A stretch of DNA of 64,000 nucleotides, from NCBI GenBank assembly GCA_022393335.1, contig JAJEKB010001478.1, positions 386,259 to 450,258 of the forward strand, read 5' to 3'. The DNA comes from Macrotrachela quadricornifera. Its lineage: Eukaryota > Rotifera > Eurotatoria > Philodinida > Philodinidae. The position numbers and the translations under genes are program-made. The first letter of the stretch is position 1. Each line of letters begins with the position of its first letter. Below the pieces are notes generated by a model, which was not told the origin of the DNA, did not search any database, and saw nothing but the letters and a program-made list of their open reading frames with translations. Shown here one piece after another: positions 13,184 through 25,479 of this stretch.

Positions 13184-13876
13184 CTCAGGTCGAGCTATTC
13201 GGCCTGGAGATGGACGGTTCCGCGTAGCTCTGATGATTTCAGGGAAGCAGTATTCCAGCCGGGAAATATTCCGATTGATTTTCGATTTGTTACTGCCGAA
13301 AACAACAGAATCCCGCCACAAAAACTCGATCTTGTTTTTGACCGGAATACTGCTTTCATGTTTTAGCGATATCGGGTGCCTTTTTCTGAAGGTTCCATCC
13401 GAAAGTTCAGGTATCCAAGTTCCGGAATCTTTAACCTGGGTAGAACTATTTCACATCAATTCACGCGAATTTCAATATATTTCCCTCAGGAAGCACCCGA
13501 AATACGTTAGAAACGTGGAAGCAGTGTTTCGCACCAGAAATTATCGTATCGGACCCTTATGATTCCGGGCAAATCCAGTAACAACACTCAGTTCGGAAAA
13601 ACAGTAGATACGGGTAAGAAATACTTCGGAAACCCAAGTCGAAGATCCCAGCCTCAGAAAACGGCCAGAACCGGCAGGAAAATACCGGAAATCGGCGGAA
13701 CATGGAAGCAACATTCCGGTGATCGTATTCGGCTGCCGATTTTGACACGTTCCTGTCGACTTTGGGTGGAACCGGACAAATTCTGACACTGAATCCGTTC
13801 ATCGAAATACTGCTTCCATGAAATCTCCAGAATTGTCTGGAACCGACCGTTTCCGAGCCGGATTGTTCGACCTGAG
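13184..13876. mobile_element. Foldback element A, non-coding, 0.69 kb
   Basis: The ends are inverted copies. CTCAGGTCGA at 13184 matches TCGACCTGAG ending at 13876, and pairing continues inward for about 70 bases to the AGCAGTATTCC segment, with moderate mismatch. Further internal inverted copies of the GGAAGCAGTATTCC motif (about 13242 against 13345, and others) give a multi-hairpin structure. GC content is visibly higher than the flanks. All open frames inside are shadows on both strands and none resembles a transposase. A target-site duplication was not resolved. Confidence 0.7.
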
Positions 13877-14407
13877 ATAGGAATCATGCCCAATACTAGA
13901 TCCGATTGGATCCTATCATCTAATTTCCATTGTGTCCGATTTTTGAGATCGGGTACTAATTAGCTGAACACTCACTAGTTGAGTATTATTTAAATGAGTA
14001 CTAATTAAAAAACGTATTCCTGATCTTGAGTTTAGATATCGAGCCCACTTTCAAACCTTCTTGGGGCAACTTACTCGTAAGCTGTTTAACTGGCAAATGA
14101 CTCTGAATAAATTAACACTCCTATCTATGTGCTTCTGGCCACCCATGTATATGACACCGGCAGAAGTCTGTGTCACTCACCCAAGCGCAACTCACCCGTA
14201 CACGCATATTAAATACAGTCGTTGGATCATATCCTCGGATCCATTAATGATTCCGTTATACAGATTTCCTTCGAATTTTATTGGTTGGTCGAATTCGATC
14301 GGGTTCATGAATCTGGTAACACGGACGATAAACAATGACTCATTTTGGGCTCATGAATTAAGAGAAATTAAACCGAGCATGTGGACAGAAACTAGTATGG
14401 TAATCTT

Positions 14408-14670
14408 ATGCAGATCGAGCTATTTGGCCTGGAACCGAGCGGTTTCATGTAAATCCGATGATTTCATGGAAGCAGTATTCCAGCTGGAAAATATTTCGAT
14501 TGATTTGTGCTTGTTACTAGCGGAAAAATCCGATCGTACTTTTGACTGGAATACTGCTTCTATATTCCAGTGATCTCTTATGTTTCCCTGCCGGAAATGG
14601 TGTTTTATTCTTCAGGTTTCATCTGGAAGTTCACGGATCCGAGCTCTGAGATCTTCGCCCTGGATATAGA
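14408..14670 (+). repeat. Partial second copy of foldback element A
   Basis: This segment repeats, in the same orientation, the sequence at about 13190-13450: GAGCTATT-GGCCTGGA, then GATGATTTCA-GGAAGCAGTATTCCAG, then GACTGGAATACTGCTT. Many substitutions separate the copies. No matching right-hand end was seen, so it is a truncated copy. A 170-codon open frame (14061-14573) runs into this repeat and is therefore not treated as a gene. Confidence 0.65.
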
Positions 14671-14840
14671 GAACATTCATATGATCTACAAACTGATTAA
14701 CCTCATAGGTCGAATCGGCCTCTTACTGAGGCTTACAGACACAAAAAAGAAGTCGGAGTCAACTATGGCTTCGACTTTCTTCTGCATTCATAAGTCTCGA
14801 TAAAACATCAGTTGGTGTTTCAAAATAAATTTGTATACTG

Positions 14841-15806
14841 AGAAAATATTAGACCAAAATTTTCTGTTCAAAAAGTTTCTAACATTAAAAATAAATTAGT
14901 GACAAGAAAATTTAGTTGACTTTGATGATGACTCTGAAATGACTTCTATACAATTGTTTACTTCCAACTGAAATATTTAAGGTTTCGTGTCAAAATAATA
15001 TCGTAAACGCGCAAATCAATACTTTTGTGACAACCATATATATATATATATATTCATTTTTGGTGGTAAAAAAAAACTTACATTTGCTGCCACGCACTCG
15101 TCGACTAGATGAATAATGAAAAGAGAAAAAACACATTTCAGTTGGAAATTTCCCGGCAGCAACATCGGTGCATAAATAAAAGACAAGTACAACAGAAAAG
15201 GAAAATATAAAGGGAAATCAAGTTTCGCAAACACTTCCATAATGTCAGGGTGAGGGAGAACCCATTTCATATTTCCAACTTTCAATTTTCATAATTTAGG
15301 TATAAAAACAAAGACAACTAGAACGGCTTTTATTTCGAGACATCATGTGATATAAGTTGCAAGTAGCGCAAAACATCGACTAAAAGATAAAAGAAAGAAA
15401 ATATTGACCGTGTGTCTTCTTATTTTACATCAGATTACATGCATACATTGCTTATTTATGAAAATTACTCTCTGATGTTGGAAGAAACCCAAATGCTTCG
15501 TATATTTTTAGTTGCAATGAAAACAGGCCCGATAAATAATATAGTAAAAATAAAGCTCTGACCTCGATTATGATCGTAACTGATAAAATATCATATGGCA
15601 TTGGTTTTGTATAATTCTTCATTTAAAATTTTACTGGATAATTAAGGATTTTACCGATCACAAATATGATTGAATGTATAACTCAATTAAAGATTAATGT
15701 AAAAATATACTATTTTTATGCGCACTCGAGGTATATCATTGATAGTATGTCATAATTAATAAAAAAAAATTATGAAGCATGATTTAAAATGAATGTTGAA
15801 ATATAT
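14841..15806 (+). repeat. Dispersed 0.95 kb repeat, copy 1
   Basis: This matches 30411-31360 in the same orientation along nearly its whole length. Shared landmarks are ATTAGTGACAA, TGACTTCTAT, AATACTTTTG, CAGTTGGAAATTTCC, ATTTTACATCAGATT, AAAACAGGCC and, at the right end, GCATGATTTAAAATGAATG. Identity is roughly 80-85% by eye, with small indels including a TA microsatellite at 15036-15052. It contains no convincing coding frame. Its right end abuts foldback element B. Confidence 0.8.
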
Positions 15807-17393
15807 AGAAGAACGATAGGAGGTTATAAGATCGTAAAACGGCCCCTATAACTTTTCTCAGCAGACTCCTTATTATTTTATGCTAAGTGAAAGGTCTCAT
15901 TAAGGTAAGCAATTTTGGTGACGATGCTTTTTATTGCTTTATGGAATAATAAAAAGTTTGATAAGCGACGATATTCGATGTTTCTGAGCATAAATCTATT
16001 TTATGGCCCATCTGGTGTTGTATGCCTATTTATATAGAGAGAAACAATAAACAAGAACTTTTTAACTTGAAATAGCAGGTGATATGGTCCTCCAACATTG
16101 CGATAAATACCAAGTTATTTGCTATAGCCATTTCGATTTTATAGCCCATATACGATCTTGAAAATCTCAAAAAATCATCTCGCTAGTAATAGACGCGTTC
16201 AGCATAGATCTTCGATCTCTTCAACGGCAAAAGCAAACATCATCATTTTTTACCATTATAAACTCTTTACGTTAGCTATAAAATGCATGCATTCATTACA
16301 ATTGAGTAAACGTTCGAGGACGACACCTCATGAAGACATACACTATTATCAAAGTGCCGATTGTGATTAAAAACGAATAATATTTCATGAATTTGTTGTC
16401 CACTGATACTCAGAATAAAAAAATCAACATCAGAATCGTGTTCAGCATCATAGCTTGAGTCGATTATGTATATTTCAAAAGAATACAGTGACTTTTCTTT
16501 TCCTTCAAAAATTGACCTGTCGTGGCACTCAGGGGTATGCTAAAAGTAAATTCGTCTAAAAACACCATCTGAACTGTATCAAACAGGTAATCAACCTTCA
16601 ACATCATCATTAATTTCGTAACGAAGTGTATACTTAAACACTAAAAACGACAAATTTATCTTCTTGCTTTACCGCGAGGGATACTACACGTGAGTTTTTG
16701 GGTGAGGGTGTAAGTCACTATATGCTTTTGCAATATACGTAGGCCGAGCCAGTTTTTTTCTGAACACGATTCTGATGTTCACTTTTTTGCGTTCTGAGTA
16801 CTAGCGGATGAGAAATCCATGAAATATTACTCGTTTTCAATCACAATCGGTACTTCGATAATAATGTATGTCTTCATGAGGTCTCTTCTTCCAATATTCT
16901 CTCAATTGTAATCAATGCATTTTATAGCGACTGTAAACAGTTCTTAGTGGTAAAAAATGAGATGTTTGTTTTTGCCGTTGAAGAGATCGAAGACCTACGT
17001 TGAATGCGCCTACTGCTAATAGGATGATTTTTTTTTTAGATTTTCAAGATCATATATGGGCAGTAAAATCGAAATGACTAAAGCAAATAACTTAATATTT
17101 ATCGCAGTGTTGAACGACCATATCACCTGATATTTCAAGTTAAAAATCTTGTTTATTCCATCTTTCTATATAAATAGGCATATCACACTATATTGGCCAT
17201 AAAATAGATTTATGCTCAGAAATATCGAATATCGTCGCTCATCAAACTTTTTATTTCTCCATAAAGCAATAAAAAGCATCGTGGCCAAAAATGTTTACCT
17301 TGATGAGACCGTTCAGTTCACATAAAATAATGAGGAGTTCGCTGAAAAAGGACTTAGCAGGCATTTTACGATCTTAAAACCTGCCGTTCTTCC
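15807..17393. mobile_element. Foldback element B, 1.59 kb with 0.64 kb arms
   Basis: The left arm (15807-16445) and right arm (16760-17393) are inverted copies along their full length. Examples are TAAGATCGTAAAA at 15829 against TTTTACGATCTTA near 17365, and CATCAGAATCGTGTTCAG ending at 16445 against CTGAACACGATTCTGATG starting at 16760. Arm identity is about 85% by eye. A 314-bp unpaired spacer separates them. No transposase-like frame is present, so it must be a non-autonomous hairpin element or a segmental inverted duplication. Confidence 0.85.
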
Positions 17394-17399
17394 AAGTAC

Positions 17400-20300
17400 G
17401 TCTTCATCAGATGATAGTGTTTTCGAATACTCTTCATATTATCATACACCGCAGCGATCTTGTTGTAGGAAGTACCTCAAACAGGATGACTTGCAGAAAG
17501 AGTTTTTTGGCGAAGTTTAGGTGCTTTCTCAAAAAACAAAAGTGCTTTGGGGTACCCTACCATACTGTTATACACCAAACCGATATGGGTGCCACAAACA
17601 ACAAAATCAGGATAGTTTGCAGGACGCTTTTTGACGAATTTCAAGTGCTTTTTCGTAAAACGAAACTGCTTTTGGATACTCTCCAGTAGTGGTATACACC
17701 AAGCGAATTTTGTTGTAGGAAAACGTACAAATCAGGAGGATTTGTCGGGAGAACCTTTCACGAATTTCAAGTGTTTTTTTCATAAAACAAAACTGCTTTA
17801 GAATACTCTCCCATATTGTTATTCACCAAACCGATGTTGTTGTAGGAAGGAGCTAAATCAGGATGATTTGTTGGAAGAGCTTTTTCAAAGATTTCAAGTG
17901 TTTTTTTGTAAATCAAAGGTGCTTTAGAAAACTTTTCCAGCTTATAACACACCCCAGCGATGTTGTTCGAGGAAGTAGTCGTATTAGGATGAGTTATAGG
18001 AGTGATATTTTGACGAACTTGGAGCGCTTTTTCGTAAAACGAAAGTGCTTTTGAATAGTCTCCCATGTTGCAATACACTAAACCGATGTTGTTGTAGGAA
18101 GCAGCCAAATTAGGATGATTTGCAAGAAGAGTTTTCTGATAAATTTCAAGTTCTTTTTCGTAAAACGAAGGTGCTTTTGAATACTCTCCCATCTTGTCAT
18201 ATATGAAACCGATGGTCTTGTAGGAAATAGCCAAATTAGGATGATTTGCAAGAAGAGTTTTCTGATAAATTTCAAGTTCTTTTTCGTAAAACGAAAGTGC
18301 TTTCGAATACTCTCCCATCTTGTCATATATGAAACCGATGGTCTTGTAGGAAATAGCCAAATTAGGATGATTTGCAGGAAGAGGTTTTTGCTCATTTTCA
18401 AGTGCTTTTTTGTAAAGCGCAAGTGCGTTCGAATACTCTCCCATGTTGTTATATATCAAACCGATGTTGTGGTAGGAAGTAGCCAAATCAGAATGATTCG
18501 CAGAAAGCGTTTTCTGATAGATTTCAAATGCTTCTTCGCAAAACGAAAGTGCTTTTGAATACTCTCCTATGTTGTAATACACCAAACCGATGTTGTTGTA
18601 GGAAGCAGCCAAATTAGGATGATTTGCAAGAAGAGTTTTCCTGATAGATTTCAAGTTCTTTTTCATAAAACGAAAGTGCTTTTGACTACTCTCCCATGTT
18701 CTGATGCACGTCACCGATGTTGTTGTAGGAGGCTGCAAAATTAGGATGATTTGCAAGAAGAGTTTTCCTGATAGATCTCAAGTGCTTTTTCGTAAAACGA
18801 AAGTGCTTTAGAATACTCTCCCATGTTGTTATACACGAGACCGACGTTGTTGTTGAAGCCGACAAATTAGGATGATTTTCAGGAAGAGTTTTCTGATAGA
18901 TTTCAAGTGCTTTTTCGTAGAACGAAAGTTCTTTCGAATACTTTGCCATGTTATGAGAGACCCTACCGATGTTGTTGCAGGAGGTCGCCAAATGAGAATG
19001 ATTTTCAGGAAGAGTTTTTCGACGATGTTCAAGTGCTTTTTCACAGTACCAGATGGCCCCTGTCATAATCACCTTGATCATACTTGCCATATCCCAGATC
19101 ATTATAATAAAGTGCTGTATCACTCTGATCGGATGTCTGTTTAAGTAATAGCGTGAAGAGTTCTTCAGCTCTATCGAGCTTTTTCAGATGAAGCAACAAG
19201 TTGCCTGTTCGTCGGCAGCCAGTCCCACTCGCTGCTTCTTGCATATGTTTCATGATTGTTCGAAGTTGTTGATCATCATCTGATGTTAGTGTAAGTTTCA
19301 TTTGATAAAGTGGCTTGCTTTGGTTGTCTTGTTTAATCTCAGTAATAGGGAAGACGGTGTGTATAGAGAAATGGATTTCTTCTTCCATTTTGAAATAACT
19401 AAATTGTTTGATGATGGCGGAAGGAGCGGAGTACACAGAAAGATCAACGAAAATTCGAAAGAGAATGCCAATCATATCGGTTTCTGTTAATGCAACATTG
19501 GTAAATCAATGGGAAACTTCTCGTTTTGTACTGTAGGATAGAAAATTGTTCAAAGACATAAGGGCATGTTGTGTTTTACAAAGTTTCTCAAAATCTTTGA
19601 TCGATAGGCCTTGTCCACGATAATGTGTAAAGGGCTTTCTTTTGTAAGCACTACCCTATTTTTGATGTACCTGTTTGATTTGTTGATGAAGGTCACATAT
19701 GAGGAAGCTCATATTAATGATGGTATCAACTTCTAATGTTCGAAGTATCAGGTTGAGCAGTTGATACGTGAAACATCTACGTGTATACTACCAGATCGCC
19801 AATTGTGAGCGATATGAATATTCAAAGTCGTTAATAATATTTAATTCAACCCTACTACCATCGTAAAGTTTACAGCAGTAATTTACTAAATAATTGATAG
19901 ATTGTTGACCATGTTCCATTTCAAGGAGAATACCCTTGAATATTTGTGTGTACATAAAGATGGGTTCCAGTTGAGTCAAATCTTGACCAGAAACTCCTCC
20001 ATTCACAGTGACAAAACTTATAGAAATGAAATCTTGTTCACATTGTTTAACAGCTATTTGCAATACTTCACTAATGGGTGTAATTGGTGTGTATACACCT
20101 TTAACCTCAATCTATTTTTGGCCCATTGCTTATGTAGATTTTTATTGCTACAGGATACGTAAACAGTGTCTAGTCGAGAAATATTATGGATAAGAGGTAA
20201 TATTTGTTGACCAATCGTACCCTCTACTATTAGCAAGGCTCTAATAACATCGACTTCAGTAAGAAAATCGATGCTACTATCTCTTTCAATAAACATATTA

Positions 20301-20420
20301 ATGACATTCACAGTATTTCTTAATTGTGTGAATGCATTTTGTGAATCTTTGTTTAATTTATCAGTATCAACATTGAATCAGATTAATAAATAATTTTGAG
20401 AAATTCGCTTACGGGGATTG
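17400..20420 (-). pseudogene. Broken ADP-ribosyltransferase-TPR gene
   Basis: On the minus strand, the order is a leader domain (20420-19788; QQILPLIHNI, then CEQDFISISFVT), an ART domain (about 19790-19380; YRGQGLS near 19615, the MEEEIHFS ExE region near 19390), and about 14 tandem 42-residue TPRs of kinesin-light-chain type (19130-17411; repeated SYNNIGLVY, GEYSKALSFYEKAL, NHPNLA). This order matches ART-TPR proteins I know from bdelloids. The gene is dead. A stop replaces an expected Trp near 20387 and another near 19786, a further in-frame stop follows REVSH near 19525, a frameshift lies near 20055-20063, and several more occur between repeats near 18690, 18840 and 19050. Some adjacent TPR units (about 18108-18233 and 18234-18359) remain almost identical over 126 bp, implying late tandem duplication or conversion. 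The true 5' end was not found. Confidence 0.85.
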
Positions 20421-20522
20421 ATAGTGCTGTCAGCTGTGGTCTCAGTTTAACCAGAAGTTTTTGATGTTGCAGAAAGGTGTTCTCTTGATTTTTGTCCAAC
20501 CATAATCTGCTGAATGATTCGT

Positions 20523-21368
20523 TAAATATATTTAGGTATTTAAGCCGTTTGGACTACATCCTTTCGCGGTAAACAGATCTCGATGAGATATGAAATGCTC
20601 CAGAAAAGATATGTGTCTTCAGGCATTTCCCCAAAAGTTACAGCTATTTTAATAAAATTTTAGTCTGTAGCTCGGTATGTATCAATAAATTAAATGATAT
20701 TGTTTCGAGGTGAGATTTAGTCCACAGATAGATGTTCTAATAACTAGAATACACCGAAAATTTCAGATTAGAAGAATGTTTCATACAAAAGGTATTGAAT
20801 TTCCAAAAACAAATATGAGAATCGCGCATCTTTCATAGCACCCAGGCAGACAAGCTACGATAAAATAATGCGTAAAAACGCTTGAAAATATGCGCTTTTT
20901 GTGAATTTATTTTCGTAAGGATTTTAACGCATTTTTTCCTGAAAAAAAAACGCCAGAAGTCACGTATTTCAGGAAAAAAACGTGTTAAGATTCTAACGAA
21001 AATAAATTCATAAAAAGCGCACATTTTCAAGTGTTTCTACGCATTGTTTTATCGTAGCTTGTCTGCCTGGTATACTAGTTAACTTAGAAATTCAATATCT
21101 CTTGTGGAAAACATTCTTCTAATCTAAAAATCTCAAGGTACTCCAGTCACAAACATACCTACCTGTGAGCTCAATTTCAGCCCAAAATAATGTCATTCAA
21201 GTTACTGATACAAACCGAGGCACAGGCTACAATTTTACTAAAATAACCATAAAAGTCTAGAGCGAAGGGCTAAGAGCACGTATTTTTTTGAGGTACTTCA
21301 TACCTCATCGAGTCAGATTTATTGCGAAACGATGGAATCCAAACGACTTAAACGCCTAAATATATTCC
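20523..21368. mobile_element. Foldback element C, 0.85 kb
   Basis: The outer ends pair: AAATATATTTAGG at 20523 against CCTAAATATATT ending at 21368. Pairing continues inward through TTTAAGCCGTTTGGA, the GATGAGATATGAA segment and GATTAGAAGAATGTTT near 20766-20782 against the copy near 21105-21125. Outer-arm identity is moderate, with indels. The centre is occupied by a sharper palindrome described separately. There is no coding capacity. It sits immediately upstream (on the minus strand) of the broken ART-TPR gene. Confidence 0.75.
20842..21070. mobile_element. MITE-like near-perfect palindrome nested in element C
   Basis: This 229-bp sequence begins CCAGGCAGACAAGC and ends with the reverse complement. 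The two halves pair almost throughout: GATAAAA-AATGCGTA, GCGC-TTTTTATGAATTTATTTTCGT. A short loop lies near 20945-20965. The halves are much better matched than the outer arms of element C, so it probably inserted later, near the existing symmetry centre, or was refreshed by conversion. No clear target duplication was found. Confidence 0.8.
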
Positions 21369-21486
21369 CTCCTTATTAATTTTGATACTACAAAGCAACA
21401 GTAGATGTTCATTTAAAAAAGAATATATTAATAAATTCTGCATAAAATTCTCTATGTCCTACTATCAGGGCCAACGTTTGTGACTG

Positions 21487-22110
21487 ACGAGGGAACCTTC
21501 CCAAGTGACACCCTCCGTTTGGACTCATATTTTGCCTTTAGGTAGGACTCATAGCGTAGATAAGAACCCTAAAAGGGTTCATCCCCATAGCCTGTTGTTG
21601 TTGAGATACTGCGTTTTTAAGGTATTGGAATAACTCACTGCCATGGTCCCCCTCAGAGACATAAAAAAAACTCATTTTCGAATTTCAACTTGAAACTTTG
21701 TATAGAGAGAGGTCTCAATGAGAGTCGTTTATTGTGAAAGTTTCAGACCTATTCCTTGTTCCTATCTTAAGATACGGCTTTGGCAATCTATTGTCACTGG
21801 TAGGGGCCAGTTTTGATGTTCTTAGTTGCCATTAAAAGCATTCAGGAAAACTGAAACTTTCACAATAAACGACTCTTATTGAGACCTCTCTCTATACGAA
21901 GTTTCAAGTTGAAATTCGAAAATGAGTTTTTTTTATGTCTCTGAGGGGGACCATGGCAGTGAGTTATTCCAATACCTTAAAAACGCAGTATCTCAACAAC
22001 AACAGGCTATAGGAACAAACCCTTTTAAGGTTCTTATCTACGCTATGAGTCCTACCTATAGGCAAAATATGAGTCCAAACGGAGGGTGTCACTTGGGCAG
22101 ATTCCCTCGT
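21487..22110. mobile_element. Foldback element D, 0.62 kb with 260-bp near-identical arms
   Basis: The left arm (21487-21746) and right arm (21851-22110) are inverted copies of equal length, differing at only a handful of positions by eye (for example CCCTAAAAGGGTT against AACCCTTTTAAGG). The ends are ACGAGGGAA and TTCCCTCGT. The spacer is 104 bp. The high arm identity points to recent insertion or ongoing conversion. The open frames at 21922-22149 and 22089-22325 run through the arm and are not genes. Confidence 0.85.
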
Positions 22111-22299
22111 GAGCTTGACTTGAGAAAACCGCCTTTCAAAAACAGGTAATTATTTCTGCTGCACCCTTTATATATGATATAAATGTAGAATGCCATTTCA
22201 GGTTCTAGACTTTTGAGCTCGAACTTAGAAATGGTTTTGTAAATGGCGCCGAGAAAAAGTTCTGCATGACACTGTTTTCTAGAGTTAGGATGGCCGCGA

Positions 22300-24620
22300 C
22301 CTTTGTGCAGTTTTCTATGAATCATTCTACAAATTATTTCTTCTGATCGTGTTTAAAACACAACTTGCCCCAGTAATTCGAGACAAATAGCTGGTTTCTT
22401 TTTCGTGTATCAAACTTCGTTAAACAGCTAACCATTTATTTCTTTTGACAGAAAGTCAAAAAACGCCATCAGTACTTTTCCAACATATTTCATTTAATGC
22501 AACCAATAATTTATATGCATTTAAAACTAAAAGCGTTCAAACAAATCCGCAGTGCATTTCTGATTTACATGCAATTCAACTCAATTAAATTATATAAACT
22601 TAAATATATCAAAACAAATCACTTTTAAGACTTTTTTCGAATATATGTTAATTTCGTTGTGTAATTGCATACATTTGTACGTACAGGCTGCATTAAATGC
22701 AATTTTATACAACTTACGTCGCATACAAAATTAAAAATGGTCATTTCATGAAGAGACAGAATGTTGAGCTTTTGAAAAATAGAAAACTATCATTGTAATG
22801 CGGCCTAGTGTGTCTTACACGTCTGTTTATGCGTCTAAAATTGTGCTACATTGTCTTGTGAATGTTTCAAAAAGTCAGATTTTCTCATACTGTCTGTCCA
22901 CCGTTAGAATAATGATGAAAAAGGCGTATTCTACGGCTATTCTATCAGTTCAAAAATACTTATTCATTAGGTGAAGAACACTTATTTCAATGACATTGTG
23001 AAAATTATTAAAAAGGAATATCTATCTATTGCTTTTAATTTACATCTTGCTCGTTAATAAAAACCCAAGGATGATTCTGACTTCTTTTTTTGTGTGTAAA
23101 AAGTGAAAAGAAAAATCGACATATGTAAGATAAATATGATCCATTTATCTGCTACATAAAAATTCGATTTTGATCGTTATTTTAACTGTGATACGAGAAC
23201 GTGTACTTTATTATAACACTTATTGCATAGTTTCAAATGAAAGCTAGTGGAAAAGAGTAGGCGTGTTGAAAACTTACTTTCGCCATATTCTGCAATTTCT
23301 CACAAGATATTCTAAGCATACGAAATATAAGAAGAACAGAATAGAAGATAATAAAATAAATAACAGGAGACGTCTGTAGATGATTAGATTTTTGGCTCAA
23401 CCTGTTCATGATCTTGTTGGCTTATTTAATTCAATATGCAATAAAAGTTGTGTTCACCCAAATTAGTTTTAACGAAATTCATTTGCATGTATTGACAGAC
23501 ATGTAGGTGTTGAAGACATCTAATTGCATGCAAAATGACTCAGTCTAAACAAAAAAAATCTTTCCGGGAAAATGCTTTTCACTTCTGTCCTTTTTTTGAC
23601 AAAAATTCCCATTCAAGTTTCATTTTTGCCATTGATGGCTTTCTAGTTTAAGATTCAGTTCTTCCAGCTTTTATTCTATCAAAAAATTTATCAATTTGCC
23701 ATAGAATGAGTTCATATAGTTAGATTCTAAAGTTAATCATCTCTGATAAATTTTACAATACATCCAAAATGTTTCTGTTTTGTTTATGATACTAGTGCTC
23801 TACTTCAATTCTACTATGATCATAATTCAGGCATAGGCTCTTAAAAAGTATGGCATATTTCTTCGGATCTTCTGTAAAACGCAGCTTTCGTAGTTAATTA
23901 GAGGCAAATGGCTAGTCTTTCCGTGCATTAAACCTCGTTGAACCACCGATCATTCATTGCGTCACAATTTCGCTCTTCCATTTTTACTTCTTTTGACGAA
24001 CTAGCCGATTCGTCCTAGAATAACTCCGTATAGCCGAATCGTAAAATTGCATACTAAGCTGCCCTAATGGATTTTATATCAGGGAGAGAATTCTACAATT
24101 TTCAAAATCCTAGCAACCTGTCCGTATCGTACTCACGATCATCATGTAATTTGCTGTAAATCATCTCGTGAGTTATTTTCGGATCTGTCTTGAATTATAA
24201 CTTCTGTGATTAATTTGAGACAAGTGGTCGACTTTTTGCCAACATTGTCCTAAAACAATACTCATGGATAGCCGTTGACATGAATTAAATCTTATTGAAC
24301 AGTGAACAACTCAGTTTCTAACAACATTATTGGGCTATTTTTTACTTTTCTCATCAGCCTCGCTGATTTCTCGCAGAATTAGTCCACGTAATTAAATTCT
24401 AAAGTTCATCGTCTCTGGTAAACTTCACAACCAGACAAAATCTACATATTTTCTTTATGATACTATTAAATTACTCTGCTCAAATTCTATCACAACTGCA
24501 AAATTGGCATAGTCTTTTAGAAAATATGACATATTTCTCTAACTGAAACATAACTTCTGTTAGTAATAAGAGTGAAATGGTTAGTAATTTGTTGTCCCGC
24601 TCTGAGATGCCACATCATGA
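22300..24620 (+). repeat. Degenerate repeated units, non-coding
   Basis: The segment 23720-23910 (beginning TAGATTCTAAAGTTAATCA and ending near GAGGCAAATGG) recurs at 24390-24580, with about 70% identity by eye. Shorter related pieces occur near 22360-22450 (AATAGCTGGTTTC, CGTTAAACAGCTAACCATT) and 24185-24310 (AAGTGGTCGAC, TATTGAACAGTGAACAA). Units appear to lie in the same orientation at irregular spacing. No gene is visible between 22,111 and 25,200. Confidence 0.5.
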
Positions 24621-25225
24621 CTAGCAGCTCGCGTGTTATAGTTTACTTGCAAACAGACTATTTCTAACTATTTACAATATAACCAATCCAGGTTTCGACT
24701 ATTGTGACGAGGTATGCACTAGTACCAATTCACTGGGACATCACACTATAAAAAAAAAGAGTAGAATATTAGACTCGTGCCCTAGGTGCGCAACCCTTCA
24801 TAAATTCTTGAAGAATTTATAATTCGACCATATTAAGTGAGGTAAATGTCTTTGCCATAGAATTTTTGTACATTTCATATAGAAAAAAATGAACCAATCA
24901 AATTTGTGTCTAAAGTTTACTATAGTCTACGGATTTTTCTCCTTTCCTTTGATTGACAGTAAAATCATATTAATCGTTATGAAACTAGTTTCCAATCTGC
25001 CAATCTGTTTTCCTTTTTCTTTTTACACATTCTTGAATCTTCTTTCATTCGAAATAATAATATTTTTATAAAACTAAAGTAGGTATGCACTGAAACCAAA
25101 ACTAGATTTGAAGTTTTAATTTTCAATGCGATGGTTGTGACTAGCAATAGTATACAGTATTTTATATGCGTATGTGTATTCAGCGAAAGTTGTCAAAACA
25201 GAATCCAGCAAGCAATACTAGATCA

Positions 25226-25405
25226 CAGGGGCGTAGCTAGGAATTTTTCAAAAGGGGTGTTCGACTTGTTAAGGAAGGTGCACACCAGCAGAAAAATCAA
25301 TTCTTGGTTCGTGGAAACATTTTTTTACCTCTACCCGCCTTCAGGTGTTTTTTCGCCAAGGGAGGTGCCTGAGCACCAAGGGCATCCCCTGGCTACGCTT
25401 TTCCA
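25226..25405. mobile_element. Small inverted-repeat element (MITE-like)
   Basis: The sequence AGGGGCGTAGCTAGGAATTTTT at 25227 is mirrored by CCTGGCTACGCTTTTCC at about 25388-25404, giving imperfect 15-20 base terminal inverted repeats around about 180 bp. An internal GGTGCCTGAGCACC hairpin lies near 25362. Similar GGCGTAGC-ending short elements are common in invertebrate genomes. The identity of any autonomous partner is unknown. Confidence 0.55.
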
Positions 25406-25479
25406 TAAATTCACTCGCTCACCAAATTCAAACTGATCAAAACAAATATTCATTAACGACTGTTTACTGGGTCCAGTAA

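Noticed and set aside
13233..13893. Cluster of overlapping open frames on both strands
   Set aside because: They all lie inside foldback element A, whose higher GC content lengthens random frames.
14061..14573. 170-codon plus-strand open frame
   Set aside because: It runs into a degraded copy of foldback element A, has no domain-like pattern and no splice context.
17411..18558. Plus-strand frames with repeated KRKCF-like segments
   Set aside because: These are antisense shadows of the minus-strand TPR repeats.
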